Shown: one piece after another, positions 35,607-44,196 of the stretch
Layout: every line of letters begins with the position of its first letter
Position numbering within the stretch: position 1 is the stretch's first letter
Source of the DNA: Chitinilyticum piscinae
Lineage (GTDB): Bacteria; Pseudomonadota; Gammaproteobacteria; Burkholderiales; Chitinibacteraceae
DNA: 64,000 nucleotides
Direction: 5' to 3'
NCBI RefSeq assembly: GCF_015223195.1
Contig: NZ_JADFUA010000007.1
Span: 1 to 64,000 of the forward strand
Made by a program: the position numbers and the translations under genes
The notes under the pieces: model-generated
The model's input: only the letters and a program-made list of their open reading frames with translations
Told to the model about the DNA's origin: nothing
Database searches by the model: none

Positions 35607-36199
35607 GCACAAAAAACAGGCATCACCAAAAAGTACCGGATAAACGGGTACTTAGCCTGCTTTTCCACAAGCCCCTCACACCACTGTCCACGCGGCCTGT
35701 GCATGAATTTTTCCGCCCAAAACCTGCGCAAATTTTAATCAATTTCGTTTTTTCCTTACGAATCAGGGCCCCCATTAGCTTATCCACAAGCACTGCACAT
35801 CCCTGTGCACGGTGGCTGTGCAAACCCGCTGGGGCTTGACCAAAAAACAGGCAGTGACAAGAAGCGCTTTGGGTTCAGTAGCTTGGAACTACTATCCACA
35901 GCCGCCTCACACTGCCGTACACCGCCACTGTGAACATTGGTGATGCCTGTGCACAGCGGCCCCTGCCGACTTGCTGGCACTCGGAATTGCACAAAAACCA
36001 GGCAACACCTCCCAAGGGCTTTGCCGCCAGGCACTTAGCCCGCTTTTCCACAGGCGCTTCACACGGCTGTGCACCTCGCCTGTGAGCGACTCATGGCGGC
36101 GCACAAAAAACAAGCAACAAGAAAATACCTTCTTTGATCAGTCACTTGCACACTCTTTCCACAGGGCACTCACACCACTGTGCACGGCGGATGTGGAAT
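35607..36199. repeat. Array of five degenerate ~99-bp units with DnaA-box-like sites
   Basis: Five units begin at 35607, 35726, 35839, 35989 and 36101. Each starts with a GCACAAAAAACAGGC-like segment and about 54 bases later has a DnaA-box-like nonamer (TTTTCCACA 35661, TTATCCACA 35780, CTATCCACA 35892, TTTTCCACA 36044, CTTTCCACA 36155). An inverted repeat follows (ACAGGCG ... CGCCTGT, nested CACA ... TGTG). Unit length is constant but spacing between units varies. An AT-rich stretch lies at 35730-35762. The rest of the 0.8-kb pepD-srkA gap (35419-35606) holds nothing I can identify. Confidence 0.7.
35780..35788 (+). promoter_or_regulatory. Perfect DnaA box
   Basis: TTATCCACA, identical to the high-affinity DnaA nonamer, in the second unit of the repeat array. 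The other units have one- or two-base variants at the same place. Confidence 0.6.
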
Positions 36200-36227
36200 T
36201 CGCAGGCCAGCGCGGTAAACTGCGCCG

Positions 36228-37214
36228 ATGACATCGCATCCCTACTCCCGCCTCACCCCCGATCTGGTGCTCGCCGCCATCGACAGCACCGGCTGCTACA
36301 CCGATGGCCGCCTGCTGCCGCTGAACAGTTTCGAAAACCGCGTTTACCAGGCCGGACAGGAAGAGGGTCCGCCGCTGATTGCCAAGTTCTACCGTCCGGA
36401 ACGCTGGAGCGATGCCGCGATACTGGAAGAACACGCCTTCGCCCTGGCGCTGGCCGAAGATGAAATCCCCGCCGTGCCGCCGCTGCAGATCCAGCACCAG
36501 ACGTTGTTTCATTACGAGGGCTACCGCTTTGCGCTGTTTCGCCGCCAGGGCGGGCGCACGCCGGAGTTCGACGATCCGGCCGTGCTGGAATGGCTGGGGC
36601 GTTTTCTGGCGCGCATTCATGATGTTGGTGCCCGCAGCGCCTACCAGTGCCGTCTGCCGCTGGATCGCGCACATTTCGGCGATGCCGCGCAAGCTTCTGT
36701 TCTGGCCAGCGGGCTGTTGCCACCCGAGCTGGTCAGCCCCTATCGCGACATCAGTACTGCGGCGCTCGCAGCAATCGACGCCTGCTGGCAGCGAGCCGGC
36801 CAGCCCGCAACCCTGCGCCTGCATGGCGACTGCCATCCCGGGAACCTGCTGTGGACCGACGGCGGACCGCATTTTGTCGATCTGGACGACAGCTGCACGG
36901 GGCCGGCGGTCCAGGATCTGTGGATGCTGCTGGGTGGCGAGCGACAGGAAATGAGCCAGAAGCTCGGCGACCTGCTGGCCGGCTACGAGCAGATCCGCGA
37001 TTTCGATCTGCGCGAACTGCACCTGATCGAAGCGCTGCGCAGCCTGCGCATGATTCACCACGCCGCCTGGCTGGCCCGCCGCTGGGATGATCCGGCCTTT
37101 CCGCCAGCGTTCCCCTGGTTCAACACGCACGCCTACTGGCAGGAACACATCGGCGCTTTGCAGGAGCAGCTGGAGCGGATGAACGAAGCACCGCTCTGGT
37201 CAGCCACCTACTGA
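36228..37214 (+). CDS. srkA: Stress response serine/threonine protein kinase SrkA (YihE/RdoA family)
   Basis: A 328-residue kinase of the APH/HipA-like fold. The catalytic loop is LHGDCHPGNLLW and the metal Asp is in HFVDLDD. In E. coli the kinase limits programmed cell death under stress and is co-transcribed with dsbA; here it stands alone between the repeat array and the deacetylase. Length is normal. Confidence 0.93.
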   Translation: MTSHPYSRLTPDLVLAAIDSTGCYTDGRLLPLNSFENRVYQAGQEEGPPLIAKFYRPERWSDAAILEEHAFALALAEDEIPAVPPLQIQHQTLFHYEGYRFALFRRQGGRTPEFDDPAVLEWLGRFLARIHDVGARSAYQCRLPLDRAHFGDAAQASVLASGLLPPELVSPYRDISTAALAAIDACWQRAGQPATLRLHGDCHPGNLLWTDGGPHFVDLDDSCTGPAVQDLWMLLGGERQEMSQKLGDLLAGYEQIRDFDLRELHLIEALRSLRMIHHAAWLARRWDDPAFPPAFPWFNTHAYWQEHIGALQEQLERMNEAPLWSATY

Positions 37215-37223
37215 TACCCGCAA

Positions 37224-37272
37224 CCCTATCAACGTCCAATCATTATCAATAAACAGCCATCACGACATACCC
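37224..37272. repeat. 49-bp intergenic element, copy 8
   Basis: Starts CCCTAT, has the central AATAAA and ends ATACCC after 49 bases; the inner arms are weak. It begins 10 bases after the srkA stop, between convergent genes. Confidence 0.7.
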
Positions 37273-37340
37273 TGATGAAAATCAGAGCTAATCGTGCCTG
37301 CTGCGGCAGAGGCAACCCGGGCGAACCACCGCGGCCAGCC

Positions 37341-37371
37341 AAAAAAAAGCCCGGCAGACAGGCTGCCGGGC
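37341..37371 (-). terminator. Rho-independent terminator of the deacetylase gene
   Basis: On the minus strand CCCGGCAG, a 5-base loop and CTGCCGGG are followed by eight T. A second G/C hairpin (GGCGGCC/GGCCGCC, about 37402-37421) lies between it and the stop codon. Confidence 0.92.
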
Positions 37372-37439
37372 CAGGGCCCCGAGGGCACGGGGTTGCTGCA
37401 AACCGGCGGCCGCTTGGCCGCCGTGGTTGGTTTGTGCGT

Positions 37440-39182
37440 CTAGCGCAATTCCACCTTGCCGGCGAGCGGATCAACCGTGACGAGATACTGGTTGTCGCGC
37501 TTCACCACCGGCAGATCCTTGCCGTTCTGGCTGGCAGCCAGTGGTGCTGCGGCATTGATCGGGTTGAGCTGCAGCGTGATCGGCGTGGCGTACTTGCCGC
37601 ACTCCGGCGCGCTGGTATCAAAGGTGACACTGCGCAGATCGCTGCCCAGCAAGGGCTTGCAGTATTGGCGGGCATAGCGGTAGCGGATCACATTGCTCGG
37701 GGTATCCATCCACAGCAGACCGGCATCGACCTTGGCCTTGGCATAGTCCAGATGAGCCTGGTAGCGAGCGAGCGGAATTACCTCCCAGTAGCCGGTATCC
37801 ACGCTATGCGACGTGCGCGTTGCCCAGCCGCCCTGATTGATCGCCGCGTCGATATGCAGATTGAGGATTTCGCTGCCCATCGGATAGAGCGACCACTTGC
37901 CATCAACCGTAAACAGATCCCACAGCACGCGATACGGGTTGCCGAAATCAGGCGCGTTCACCCCGGCCGGCATGGTGGTGTAATCCACCGGATTATTCGC
38001 TGCGGAGCCATCCACCAGATGCGTGGCACGCCCGCCGATGAAATTCGGCTGCGCCTTCAGGAATTCGATCGCCTTGTTCGAGGCCACATCACCCGGCCAG
38101 ATGAAATAGCTGGGCTTGTAGCCATTGAGCTTGGCAGCCATATCCGCCGTGGCCGCATTGATTTCGGTTTCCAGGCTGGCATCCGGAATATAGGGATTGG
38201 GATGGCTGCGGCTATGGTTGAGGATTTCGTGACCGTGCGCCATGAAATCCCTGGCGGCGGCCCAGTGCTGATCCGAGCAGTTGCTGGTAATCATGCCGAA
38301 GCTCGCCACCAGCCCGCGCTTGGTCAGCTCGGGATCGATGATCTTGATGTAGGGATCATTGGCGTAATACATCGAGCAATAGTCATCGTGCACCAGCGAA
38401 TACGCGCCCTTGGCACCGTTTTTCCAGTTGGTGGTCGACACATAGCCGACCAGTGCACCACCGGTGGGCGTAGGCGTTGCCGTGGGTGTCGGAGTGGCAG
38501 TCGGGGTGGGTGTTGCCGTGGGAGTCGGAGTAGCCGTCGGGGTTGGCGTGGTGGTCGGCGTCGGGGTCGCAATGCCACCAATCAGTTTCCACACGCCCCA
38601 TTCGCCGGATTTGGACGGATCGTCGCCCTGCGTCCACCACTTGGCTTCGTAGTATTTGCCGTTGTAGCTGACCCGCTGGCCACCGTTGTACTGCTTGGCA
38701 GGGTCCCACGGCAGAATGGCCGGAGCAATCGGGGTCGGAGTCACGGTCGGGGTTGGCGTGCTGGTGACCGTCGGAGTGGCTGTCGGCGTTGCCGTGACCG
38801 TCGGCGTCACGGTCGGGGTGGCCGTCGCCGTCGGAGTCGGTGTGCCCTGCCAGTTCCAGCCGATGGTGCAGCCGTTCTGGTCATAGATCGGGGTGGCATT
38901 GGCACCGGGAGGCGTGGGGCCGGGCGGGCACACGAGCGGCGTCGGCGTGGCGGTGCTGCCGCTGACTTCCTTCCACAGCGTCGGCGTGCCGGCCGGATTC
39001 CAGTTGGCGCCGACATAGGCCGTATGCGTCGTCAGTGCCTGGTAGGTTTTGCCGTTGTAGCTGACCTGGGCGCCGGCCTGATACGTTGTCCCCTCCTGCC
39101 AGGCAGGTGCCGCAGCCAGGGCGATCCCGGCAAAGCTCAGTGCCGCCAGTGCTGTGGTGATGTGCAGCTTCTTCATCATCAA
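37440..39182 (-). CDS. Secreted polysaccharide (chitin) deacetylase with two chitin-binding modules
   Basis: A 580-residue exported enzyme. It has a signal peptide (about 1-24), a CBM5/12 chitin-binding module (about 27-72, AGAQVSYNGKTYQA), a Thr/Pro linker with a short Cys-containing segment, a second CBM5/12 module (about 156-201, GGQRVSYNGKYYEAKWW), a second TP-repeat linker and a NodB-type deacetylase domain (about 250-450). The latter has HDD (266-267) and the metal motif NHSRSHP (His 323 and 327). CBM5/12 plus NodB is the usual build of secreted chitin or chitooligosaccharide deacetylases. The gene is divergent from the GH18-LytTR regulator across a 378-bp gap. Confidence 0.88.
   Translation of the reverse strand: MMMKKLHITTALAALSFAGIALAAAPAWQEGTTYQAGAQVSYNGKTYQALTTHTAYVGANWNPAGTPTLWKEVSGSTATPTPLVCPPGPTPPGANATPIYDQNGCTIGWNWQGTPTPTATATPTVTPTVTATPTATPTVTSTPTPTVTPTPIAPAILPWDPAKQYNGGQRVSYNGKYYEAKWWTQGDDPSKSGEWGVWKLIGGIATPTPTTTPTPTATPTPTATPTPTATPTPTATPTPTGGALVGYVSTTNWKNGAKGAYSLVHDDYCSMYYANDPYIKIIDPELTKRGLVASFGMITSNCSDQHWAAARDFMAHGHEILNHSRSHPNPYIPDASLETEINAATADMAAKLNGYKPSYFIWPGDVASNKAIEFLKAQPNFIGGRATHLVDGSAANNPVDYTTMPAGVNAPDFGNPYRVLWDLFTVDGKWSLYPMGSEILNLHIDAAINQGGWATRTSHSVDTGYWEVIPLARYQAHLDYAKAKVDAGLLWMDTPSNVIRYRYARQYCKPLLGSDLRSVTFDTSAPECGKYATPITLQLNPINAAAPLAASQNGKDLPVVKRDNQYLVTVDPLAGKVELR
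38462..38565. repeat. Short tandem repeat coding the second Thr/Pro linker
   Basis: About nine degenerate copies of a 12-base unit coding TPTPTA/TPTPTT (minus strand) link the second CBM to the catalytic domain. A similar but less regular repeat at about 38735-38855 codes the first linker. Such tracts are prone to slippage and length change. Confidence 0.75.
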
Positions 39183-39295
39183 AAGGTCTCCATCTTCCTG
39201 TTGTTGTTCGTGTCCCGCGGCAATGCCGCAAGAGGCCGCACACCGGTCTGATGCCGGATTAGTCAGCCGGAACCGACTATTACCGTGTCAGCGGC

Positions 39296-39404
39296 ACTTG
39301 CCTACCGGTGCACAGGCCTCTTTTCACGAACAGCAAGAAAATCACAACTTATCCATTTATTATCAGTAACTTGCACTCACACCCGCCTCCAGGCATTTCA
39401 CGAA
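39296..39404. promoter_or_regulatory. Two bipartite direct repeats, candidate operator between deacetylase and sensor
   Basis: ACTTGC followed 20 bases later by TTTCACGAA occurs at 39296-39330, and ACTTGC followed 21 bases later by TTTCACGAA at 39369-39404. The two copies are 73-74 bases apart, close to seven helical turns. LytTR proteins bind pairs of direct repeats on one DNA face, so this is a candidate site for the divergent LytTR regulator. Both promoters must lie in 39183-39560; I cannot place them with certainty. Confidence 0.45.
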
Positions 39405-39560
39405 TGGCGCAGCAAAGTGTATGCACGATGCGACGCCGGGCGCGCGCGCATGGACGCGCAGCAGTCCACACCGGACAATCCGCCTCCATGATTTCCCGTA
39501 GATGGAAACACCCGATATCGCCGCACAGATGGCGCATCGAGGAATGGATGGAGAGTTCTG

Positions 39561-41807
39561 ATGTCACCCCTGCGCCTGCTGGCCGCGCTGGCGGCTTGCT
39601 GCATCCTGCTGGATGCTGCAGCTGCCCCGCGCGTCGTCGCCTATTACCCCTTCTGGGCCAGTTACAACCGCGGTGTCGCGCTGAGCGCCACACCGGTCGA
39701 GCAGCTGACCCATCTGGTCTATGCCTATGCCGCACTCGACGAGCAGGGGCAGATCATTCCCGGTGATGCCTTTGCCGACACGCTGCGCGTCGAAACCGGG
39801 CCGGATGGCCGTACCTGGCAGGGCAATTACCGCGTGCTGGCCAGCCTGAGGGAGCGCAATCCGGCACTGAAAATCCTGCTGGCGGTTGGCGGCTGGGATC
39901 GCTCGGCACGTTTTTCCGGTGCATTTGCCAGCCCGAAGCAGCGGCAGGCCTTCGTGCAGAGCTTTCTGCAGCTGCGCCGTGACTATGGTTTTGATGGCCT
40001 GGAAATCGACTGGCGCTTTCCGGTCGGTGGCGGCGCGGCCGGGAATCCGGTGAGTCCGCAGGACTGGCAATCGCTGCGCGATACGCTGGCGGCACTGCGT
40101 GCCGCATGCCGCGAGTGCGAATTCAGCATCACGGCCGGTCCCCATGCCACCCAGCGTCAGCAGGCTGACTGGCCGGCATTATTGCTCTATGCCGATTTCA
40201 TTACGCTGCTGGTTGGCGATTACCGGGGACCATGGACCCCGGAAACCGGGCATCGCTCACCGCTTTTTGCCCCCAGCGGCCAGCAGGCCGCCATAGCACC
40301 GTTGGTTGCGAAATTGCACGAAGCCGGCATTCCGCCGCAGCGCATGGTGCTGCAGCTCTCGGCGCTGGCGATGAGCTGGGAAGGTGTGGCGGCCGACAAT
40401 CATGGCATCGGCCAGCCAGCCAGCGGAGCCAGCCGCGGCAGCTGGGATCGCCCCGACTGGCCGGCCAGCGGGCAGATTGCGCTGGCGGATCTGCCGCGGC
40501 TGGCTGCCCTGCCCGGTACGCAGGCCTATTACGACACGGCCAGTGCGGCCGACACCCTCTATCTGCCCGGGTCAAGCCAGTTCATCAGCTACGAATCACC
40601 ACGCAGCCTGCAGGCCAAGCTCGATTTCGCCAGCCAGCACGCGCTGGGGGGTATCGGGCTCTGGGATGTCAGCAGCGACCGCAGCGGCAGCGAGAGCCTG
40701 GTCGCGCAGAGCTTCCGACACTATTACCCTACCACCTATTGGCTGCAACGCTCGACAAACATGGCGTCCGGCCTGATACCCTGGCTTATCGGCATCATTC
40801 TCGGGGCAGCCGGCTGTCTGGTTGGCCTGTGGTGGCTGTGGCGGCAGCGCCAGCAGTTCCGCCAGCAGGACGAAGTCCGTACCGTGCGGCGGCTGCAACA
40901 GCAATTCCGCCAGTTGCCCGAACAGCTGCACGCCACCGCCGTGCACGCAGCCCTGCTCGCGCAGCGCTTTCCGGATGCGCCCGATACCGCACAGGCTGCA
41001 TTGCATCAGGCGCGTCATGAATTGCAGCTGCTGCAGGCTGCCATGCAGCCCTTTGCCGTTCCCGGCATCCCCCTGAGCGGGAACGATGCCACGGCGACGA
41101 CAGCGCTGCCCGCGGCAGATGACCGCCAGCCGGACAGCTGGCAGCAGCTGGCAGGATTTACCCGGGCACTGCAGGGCCAGCGCAGCGTCGAGGAGCTGCT
41201 GGCGGTGCTGCAGCGCTTTGCAGCCGCCGATCCGCGGGTGTGCGAGAGCACGCTGCGGCAGGATGACGAAGACAAGGATGCGCTCGCCGACGGCCTTGTC
41301 GTCAGTGACGACCGGCACACAGCGCAGTTGAGCCACCCGCTGCTGGGCGATTACACACTGGCGCTGCGCTTTCATGCACCACTGCAGCCTGACGCGGAAG
41401 CTTACTTCCGCCAGCTCGCCGAGCAGATCCTGCTGCTGCGCCAGCAAGTGCAAGGACTGCTGCGCCATCAGCAACTGCTGGGCGAACTGTTCGAAGTGGC
41501 CAGCCGACGCGACCGGCTGCATTTCATCGAAGCCAGCCGAGGCTACAGCGGCATTCACGCCGCCGACCTGCGCGAGCCGCATTTCATCACGCTGCGCCTG
41601 CGCACGCTGCGGCAGTATTTCGACGACACGGTGTTGCTGCAGGTGCACCGCTCGTATCTGGTGGCGCCAGCCGCCGTCACGGGCGCGGTCAAGGTACGCG
41701 GCGGGCTGGCGCTGTCGGTGGCCGGCAAGCTGGTTCCGGTAGCGCGCTCGCAGCAAATGCGCATCCGCCAGCGCTACCCGCAGTGGTTCGAGGCAGTATC
41801 TGCCTGA
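39561..41807 (+). CDS. Membrane one-component regulator: periplasmic GH18 pseudo-chitinase fused to a cytoplasmic LytTR DNA-binding domain
   Basis: A 748-residue protein. It has a signal peptide (about 1-22), a GH18 TIM-barrel domain (about 25-395; YYPFWASYN, LLAVGGW, GGIGLWDVSSD), a single membrane helix (about 404-427), a charged helical region and a GAF-sized middle part (about 430-645), and a C-terminal LytTR DNA-binding domain (about 650-743; FIEASRGYSGIH, then LLQVHRSYLVAP). In active chitinases the motif is DxxDxDxE; here it is DGLEIDWR (145-152), so the catalytic acid is Arg and one Asp is Glu. The substrate Tyr/Asp region is also changed (ITLLVGDYRG). The protein should bind chitin-type sugars but not cut them. 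GGAGAG lies before the ATG. It probably controls the divergent chitin deacetylase. Confidence 0.85.
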   Translation: MSPLRLLAALAACCILLDAAAAPRVVAYYPFWASYNRGVALSATPVEQLTHLVYAYAALDEQGQIIPGDAFADTLRVETGPDGRTWQGNYRVLASLRERNPALKILLAVGGWDRSARFSGAFASPKQRQAFVQSFLQLRRDYGFDGLEIDWRFPVGGGAAGNPVSPQDWQSLRDTLAALRAACRECEFSITAGPHATQRQQADWPALLLYADFITLLVGDYRGPWTPETGHRSPLFAPSGQQAAIAPLVAKLHEAGIPPQRMVLQLSALAMSWEGVAADNHGIGQPASGASRGSWDRPDWPASGQIALADLPRLAALPGTQAYYDTASAADTLYLPGSSQFISYESPRSLQAKLDFASQHALGGIGLWDVSSDRSGSESLVAQSFRHYYPTTYWLQRSTNMASGLIPWLIGIILGAAGCLVGLWWLWRQRQQFRQQDEVRTVRRLQQQFRQLPEQLHATAVHAALLAQRFPDAPDTAQAALHQARHELQLLQAAMQPFAVPGIPLSGNDATATTALPAADDRQPDSWQQLAGFTRALQGQRSVEELLAVLQRFAAADPRVCESTLRQDDEDKDALADGLVVSDDRHTAQLSHPLLGDYTLALRFHAPLQPDAEAYFRQLAEQILLLRQQVQGLLRHQQLLGELFEVASRRDRLHFIEASRGYSGIHAADLREPHFITLRLRTLRQYFDDTVLLQVHRSYLVAPAAVTGAVKVRGGLALSVAGKLVPVARSQQMRIRQRYPQWFEAVSA

Positions 41808-41853
41808 GCACCTTTCAGGCAGACTGGCCTCGTTTGAGTTCTGAAGAACGTGC

Positions 41854-42360
41854 ATGGTGATCAACCCCATTCCCAGCAGCCTTCAACAAGCTGATGAAGC
41901 CGCCGTCCTCGAATTGCTGCAGGATGCGGAAGTGATGCGCTTTCTCGGTCCGCGCCGGCCTCTGAGCACACCCGAAGCGCAGGCTTGGTTTGAATCCGAG
42001 TTGCAGCGCCCCTCACGGCGAGTATTCCGCAACGACGCCGATGGTGAGCTGATCGGTTTCTGTGGTGTCAAGCAACTCGACGGCCGGCTGGACTTTGGCT
42101 ATTTTCTGCGCCGGTGCTTCTGGGGGCATGGTCTGGCCAGACAGATGTGCCAGCACACCTTGGGCGCGCTCGCTAGCGAGCTGGATCTGGCAAGGTTGCA
42201 TATCTTCATAGCCAGCGACAATCACGCCAGCCTGAAGGTGGCCGCGGCGCTGGGCTGGCGGCGCGGACAAACCTGGCATGATGGCCATGATGCCGGGTGG
42301 CTTTTCCATCTGCCGGAGGGACAAACAAGCCACTGCCCCGTACAATCCGCCGATGCGTGA
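41854..42360 (+). CDS. GNAT family N-acetyltransferase (RimJ/RimL-like)
   Basis: A 168-residue acetyltransferase. The acetyl-CoA motif is in RRCFWGHGLARQM, and the C-terminal part has the RimL-type SDNHASLKVAAALGWRRG. The substrate is unknown; RimJ/RimL enzymes acetylate protein N termini and antibiotics. Its stop overlaps the start of truC by 8 bases. Confidence 0.82.
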   Translation: MVINPIPSSLQQADEAAVLELLQDAEVMRFLGPRRPLSTPEAQAWFESELQRPSRRVFRNDADGELIGFCGVKQLDGRLDFGYFLRRCFWGHGLARQMCQHTLGALASELDLARLHIFIASDNHASLKVAAALGWRRGQTWHDGHDAGWLFHLPEGQTSHCPVQSADA

Positions 42361-43135
42361 AGAACTGCCCATCCTCTACCGCGACGAGCATCTGGTCGCC
42401 GTGCACAAACCCTCCGGACTGCTGGTACACCGCACCAGCCTCGACAGGTGGGAAACCCGGTTTGCCGTGCAGATCCTGCGCGACCAGCTCGGCCAGCGCG
42501 TCTATCCGGGACACCGGCTCGACAAGGGCACTTCCGGCGTACTGCTGTTCGGCATGAACCCCGAAGCCGGGCGCGCACTGGCGATGGCCTTTGAGGCGCA
42601 GCAAGTGGACAAGACCTATCACGCGCTGGTGCGCGGCTGGCCTGCTGCCGAGGGACTCATTGATCATCCGCTGGAGCGCAAACTCGACGATGCCGAGCTG
42701 TATGGCGGGCCGGTGCCGACCGGTGTACAGGAGGCGCAGACACGCTACCGCACCCTGGCCACCGTGACACTCCCCTGGCAGATCGACCGCTACCCGCAAA
42801 GCCGTTACGCGTTTCTCGAGCTGGAGCCGCTGACCGGTCGCCGCCACCAGCTGCGGCGGCACTTGAAGCACATCAGCCATCCCATCATCGGCGACGCCAC
42901 CTACGGCAAGGGCCAGCACAATCGCCGCTTTGCCGCCGAATACGGCGTCAGCCGCATGCTACTGGCGTGCTCGGCCATGAGCTTTCCGCACCCGCAGGAC
43001 GGGCGGCGAATGCGGATTGCCAGCGCACTGGATGCCGGCTTTGCCAGCGTGCTGCAGCAGATCGCTTGGGAGACGGGGCAAATGGCCGTCGAACAAATAC
43101 TAGGAAATGTATCAACCCACAGCCATTTAGAGTAA
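42353..43135 (+). CDS. truC: tRNA pseudouridine(65) synthase TruC-like (RluA family)
   Basis: A 260-residue pseudouridine synthase with the RluA catalytic motif GHRLDKGTSGVLLF (catalytic Asp) and the second motif GRRHQLRRHLKHISHPIIGD. No S4 domain, as in TruC and RluA. TruC modifies U65 of tRNA-Ile and tRNA-Asp; TruC versus RluA cannot be fully separated here. The ATG at 42353 lies inside the end of the GNAT gene; the frame extends upstream to 42278. Confidence 0.85.
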   Translation: MREELPILYRDEHLVAVHKPSGLLVHRTSLDRWETRFAVQILRDQLGQRVYPGHRLDKGTSGVLLFGMNPEAGRALAMAFEAQQVDKTYHALVRGWPAAEGLIDHPLERKLDDAELYGGPVPTGVQEAQTRYRTLATVTLPWQIDRYPQSRYAFLELEPLTGRRHQLRRHLKHISHPIIGDATYGKGQHNRRFAAEYGVSRMLLACSAMSFPHPQDGRRMRIASALDAGFASVLQQIAWETGQMAVEQILGNVSTHSHLE

Positions 43136-43155
43136 AGGGCTACAGAGACATACCC
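43107..43155. repeat. 49-bp intergenic element, copy 9
   Basis: Starts ATGTAT, centre AGTAAA, ends ATACCC after 49 bases. It overlaps the last codons of truC and lies between convergent genes. Confidence 0.65.
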
Positions 43156-43156
43156 A

Positions 43157-44014
43157 TCAGGGTCGATAGAGAGAGGGATTCAGCAAGCGCCAGTTCTCCA
43201 CCCTGCGATTGAAGAAACCACCGTCACTGTAGGCACGGCGGATGCGGCCTTCGCGGCGCAACTGGTTCAGCCCCTTATTGAGCGCAAGCAGCACCCGGTC
43301 GCCCTCGGCTCCCGGCGCCACCAGAAAATGCCGGCTACCGGGCATCGCCACCTTGATTCCCTGCACCGGCACCAGCCGGATGCCTTCAACCTCGAAGGCC
43401 ATGTCCGGTGTCGGCTTGAAGGAAATCATGGTGAAATCGGCACGCCCACCATTGAGCATGCGCGCAATCAGCGGAAAGGTTGTGGCACTGATGATGCGGG
43501 AAATACCGAGACTTTCCAGCGTGGCAACATCGGTTTTCCAGGCCTTGTTGGTAATGGCGGTGAGCTGGCGCAGTTCATCAATCGTGGCGTTTTCCACCTT
43601 GCTGTTGCCAGCAAGCGTATAGAAGCCGACCACGTACTCGCCTTCGCGGATCAGGGGCTCTGACAGGCGGGCCGGGCTGGTTTTGACATCGCTGGCCCAC
43701 ACCGAGGTTGCCGTCGCCAAGAGCCGCGCCTGTTCAACCTCGACCAGATTGCGCTGGTAGCTGTCGACGGGGACAAAGCGGATTTCATCGCTGACGCCCC
43801 CCAGACGCAGGGCCTGCTGGAACAGGATCAGCTCGACCGTATCGCGGCGGGCGCCCTCGCCACTGTAGTCACGGATGGCATCGATATCGCGTCCGGCAGG
43901 CACCAGCCGCAGATAATCGCGCAGTACATCGTTGGGCACAGCCACTTCGATGGCGGCCAGCGAATTCATCGCCAGCGCGAGCCAAGCCAGCAGCAGGCAG
44001 CAGATTTTTCTCAT
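43157..44014 (-). CDS. Periplasmic solute-binding protein (family 3-like), orphan
   Basis: A 285-residue exported protein with a signal peptide (about 1-20, cut near SLA) and a type 2 periplasmic binding fold similar to amino-acid-binding family 3 proteins. No permease or ATPase genes are nearby. Proteins of this sort in betaproteobacteria often serve as sensor-like or accessory binding proteins; the ligand is unknown. Confidence 0.7.
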   Translation of the reverse strand: MRKICCLLLAWLALAMNSLAAIEVAVPNDVLRDYLRLVPAGRDIDAIRDYSGEGARRDTVELILFQQALRLGGVSDEIRFVPVDSYQRNLVEVEQARLLATATSVWASDVKTSPARLSEPLIREGEYVVGFYTLAGNSKVENATIDELRQLTAITNKAWKTDVATLESLGISRIISATTFPLIARMLNGGRADFTMISFKPTPDMAFEVEGIRLVPVQGIKVAMPGSRHFLVAPGAEGDRVLLALNKGLNQLRREGRIRRAYSDGGFFNRRVENWRLLNPSLYRP

Positions 44015-44196
44015 GACACTCCGTGCCGGCTGCAGCCGGTCTGTTCCTCAACCTTACTGTGACACGTTCCCACCATGCTGGAAAGCGCCACGCAGCCGGA
44101 CGGCAAATTGTGTCTTGTCAGCGTTCTGACATCCTGCCCATGTAGAGTGTCGGGTTTCGTGGTATAACCCCGCAACGCCATCTCCGACCGAGCACA

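Noticed and set aside
35607-36199. CRISPR array
   Set aside because: The units are degenerate, ~99 bp long with no unique spacers of even length, and no cas genes are near.
37275-39251. Long open frame on the plus strand opposite the chitin deacetylase
   Set aside because: It is produced by the repetitive GC-rich antisense of a clear minus-strand gene; the amino-acid sequence is low-complexity (Arg/Gly) with no ribosome binding site or domain.
39321-39380. Possible sixth copy of the DnaA-box repeat unit in the deacetylase-sensor gap
   Set aside because: A few shared words (CAAGAAAAT, CAGTxACTTGCAC) occur, but their spacing differs by 9 bases and the DnaA box is absent.
40735-40783. CTAT...ATACCC pair in the GH18-LytTR gene
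   Set aside because: Spacing is 48 and the left end is only partly matched; it is within coding sequence.
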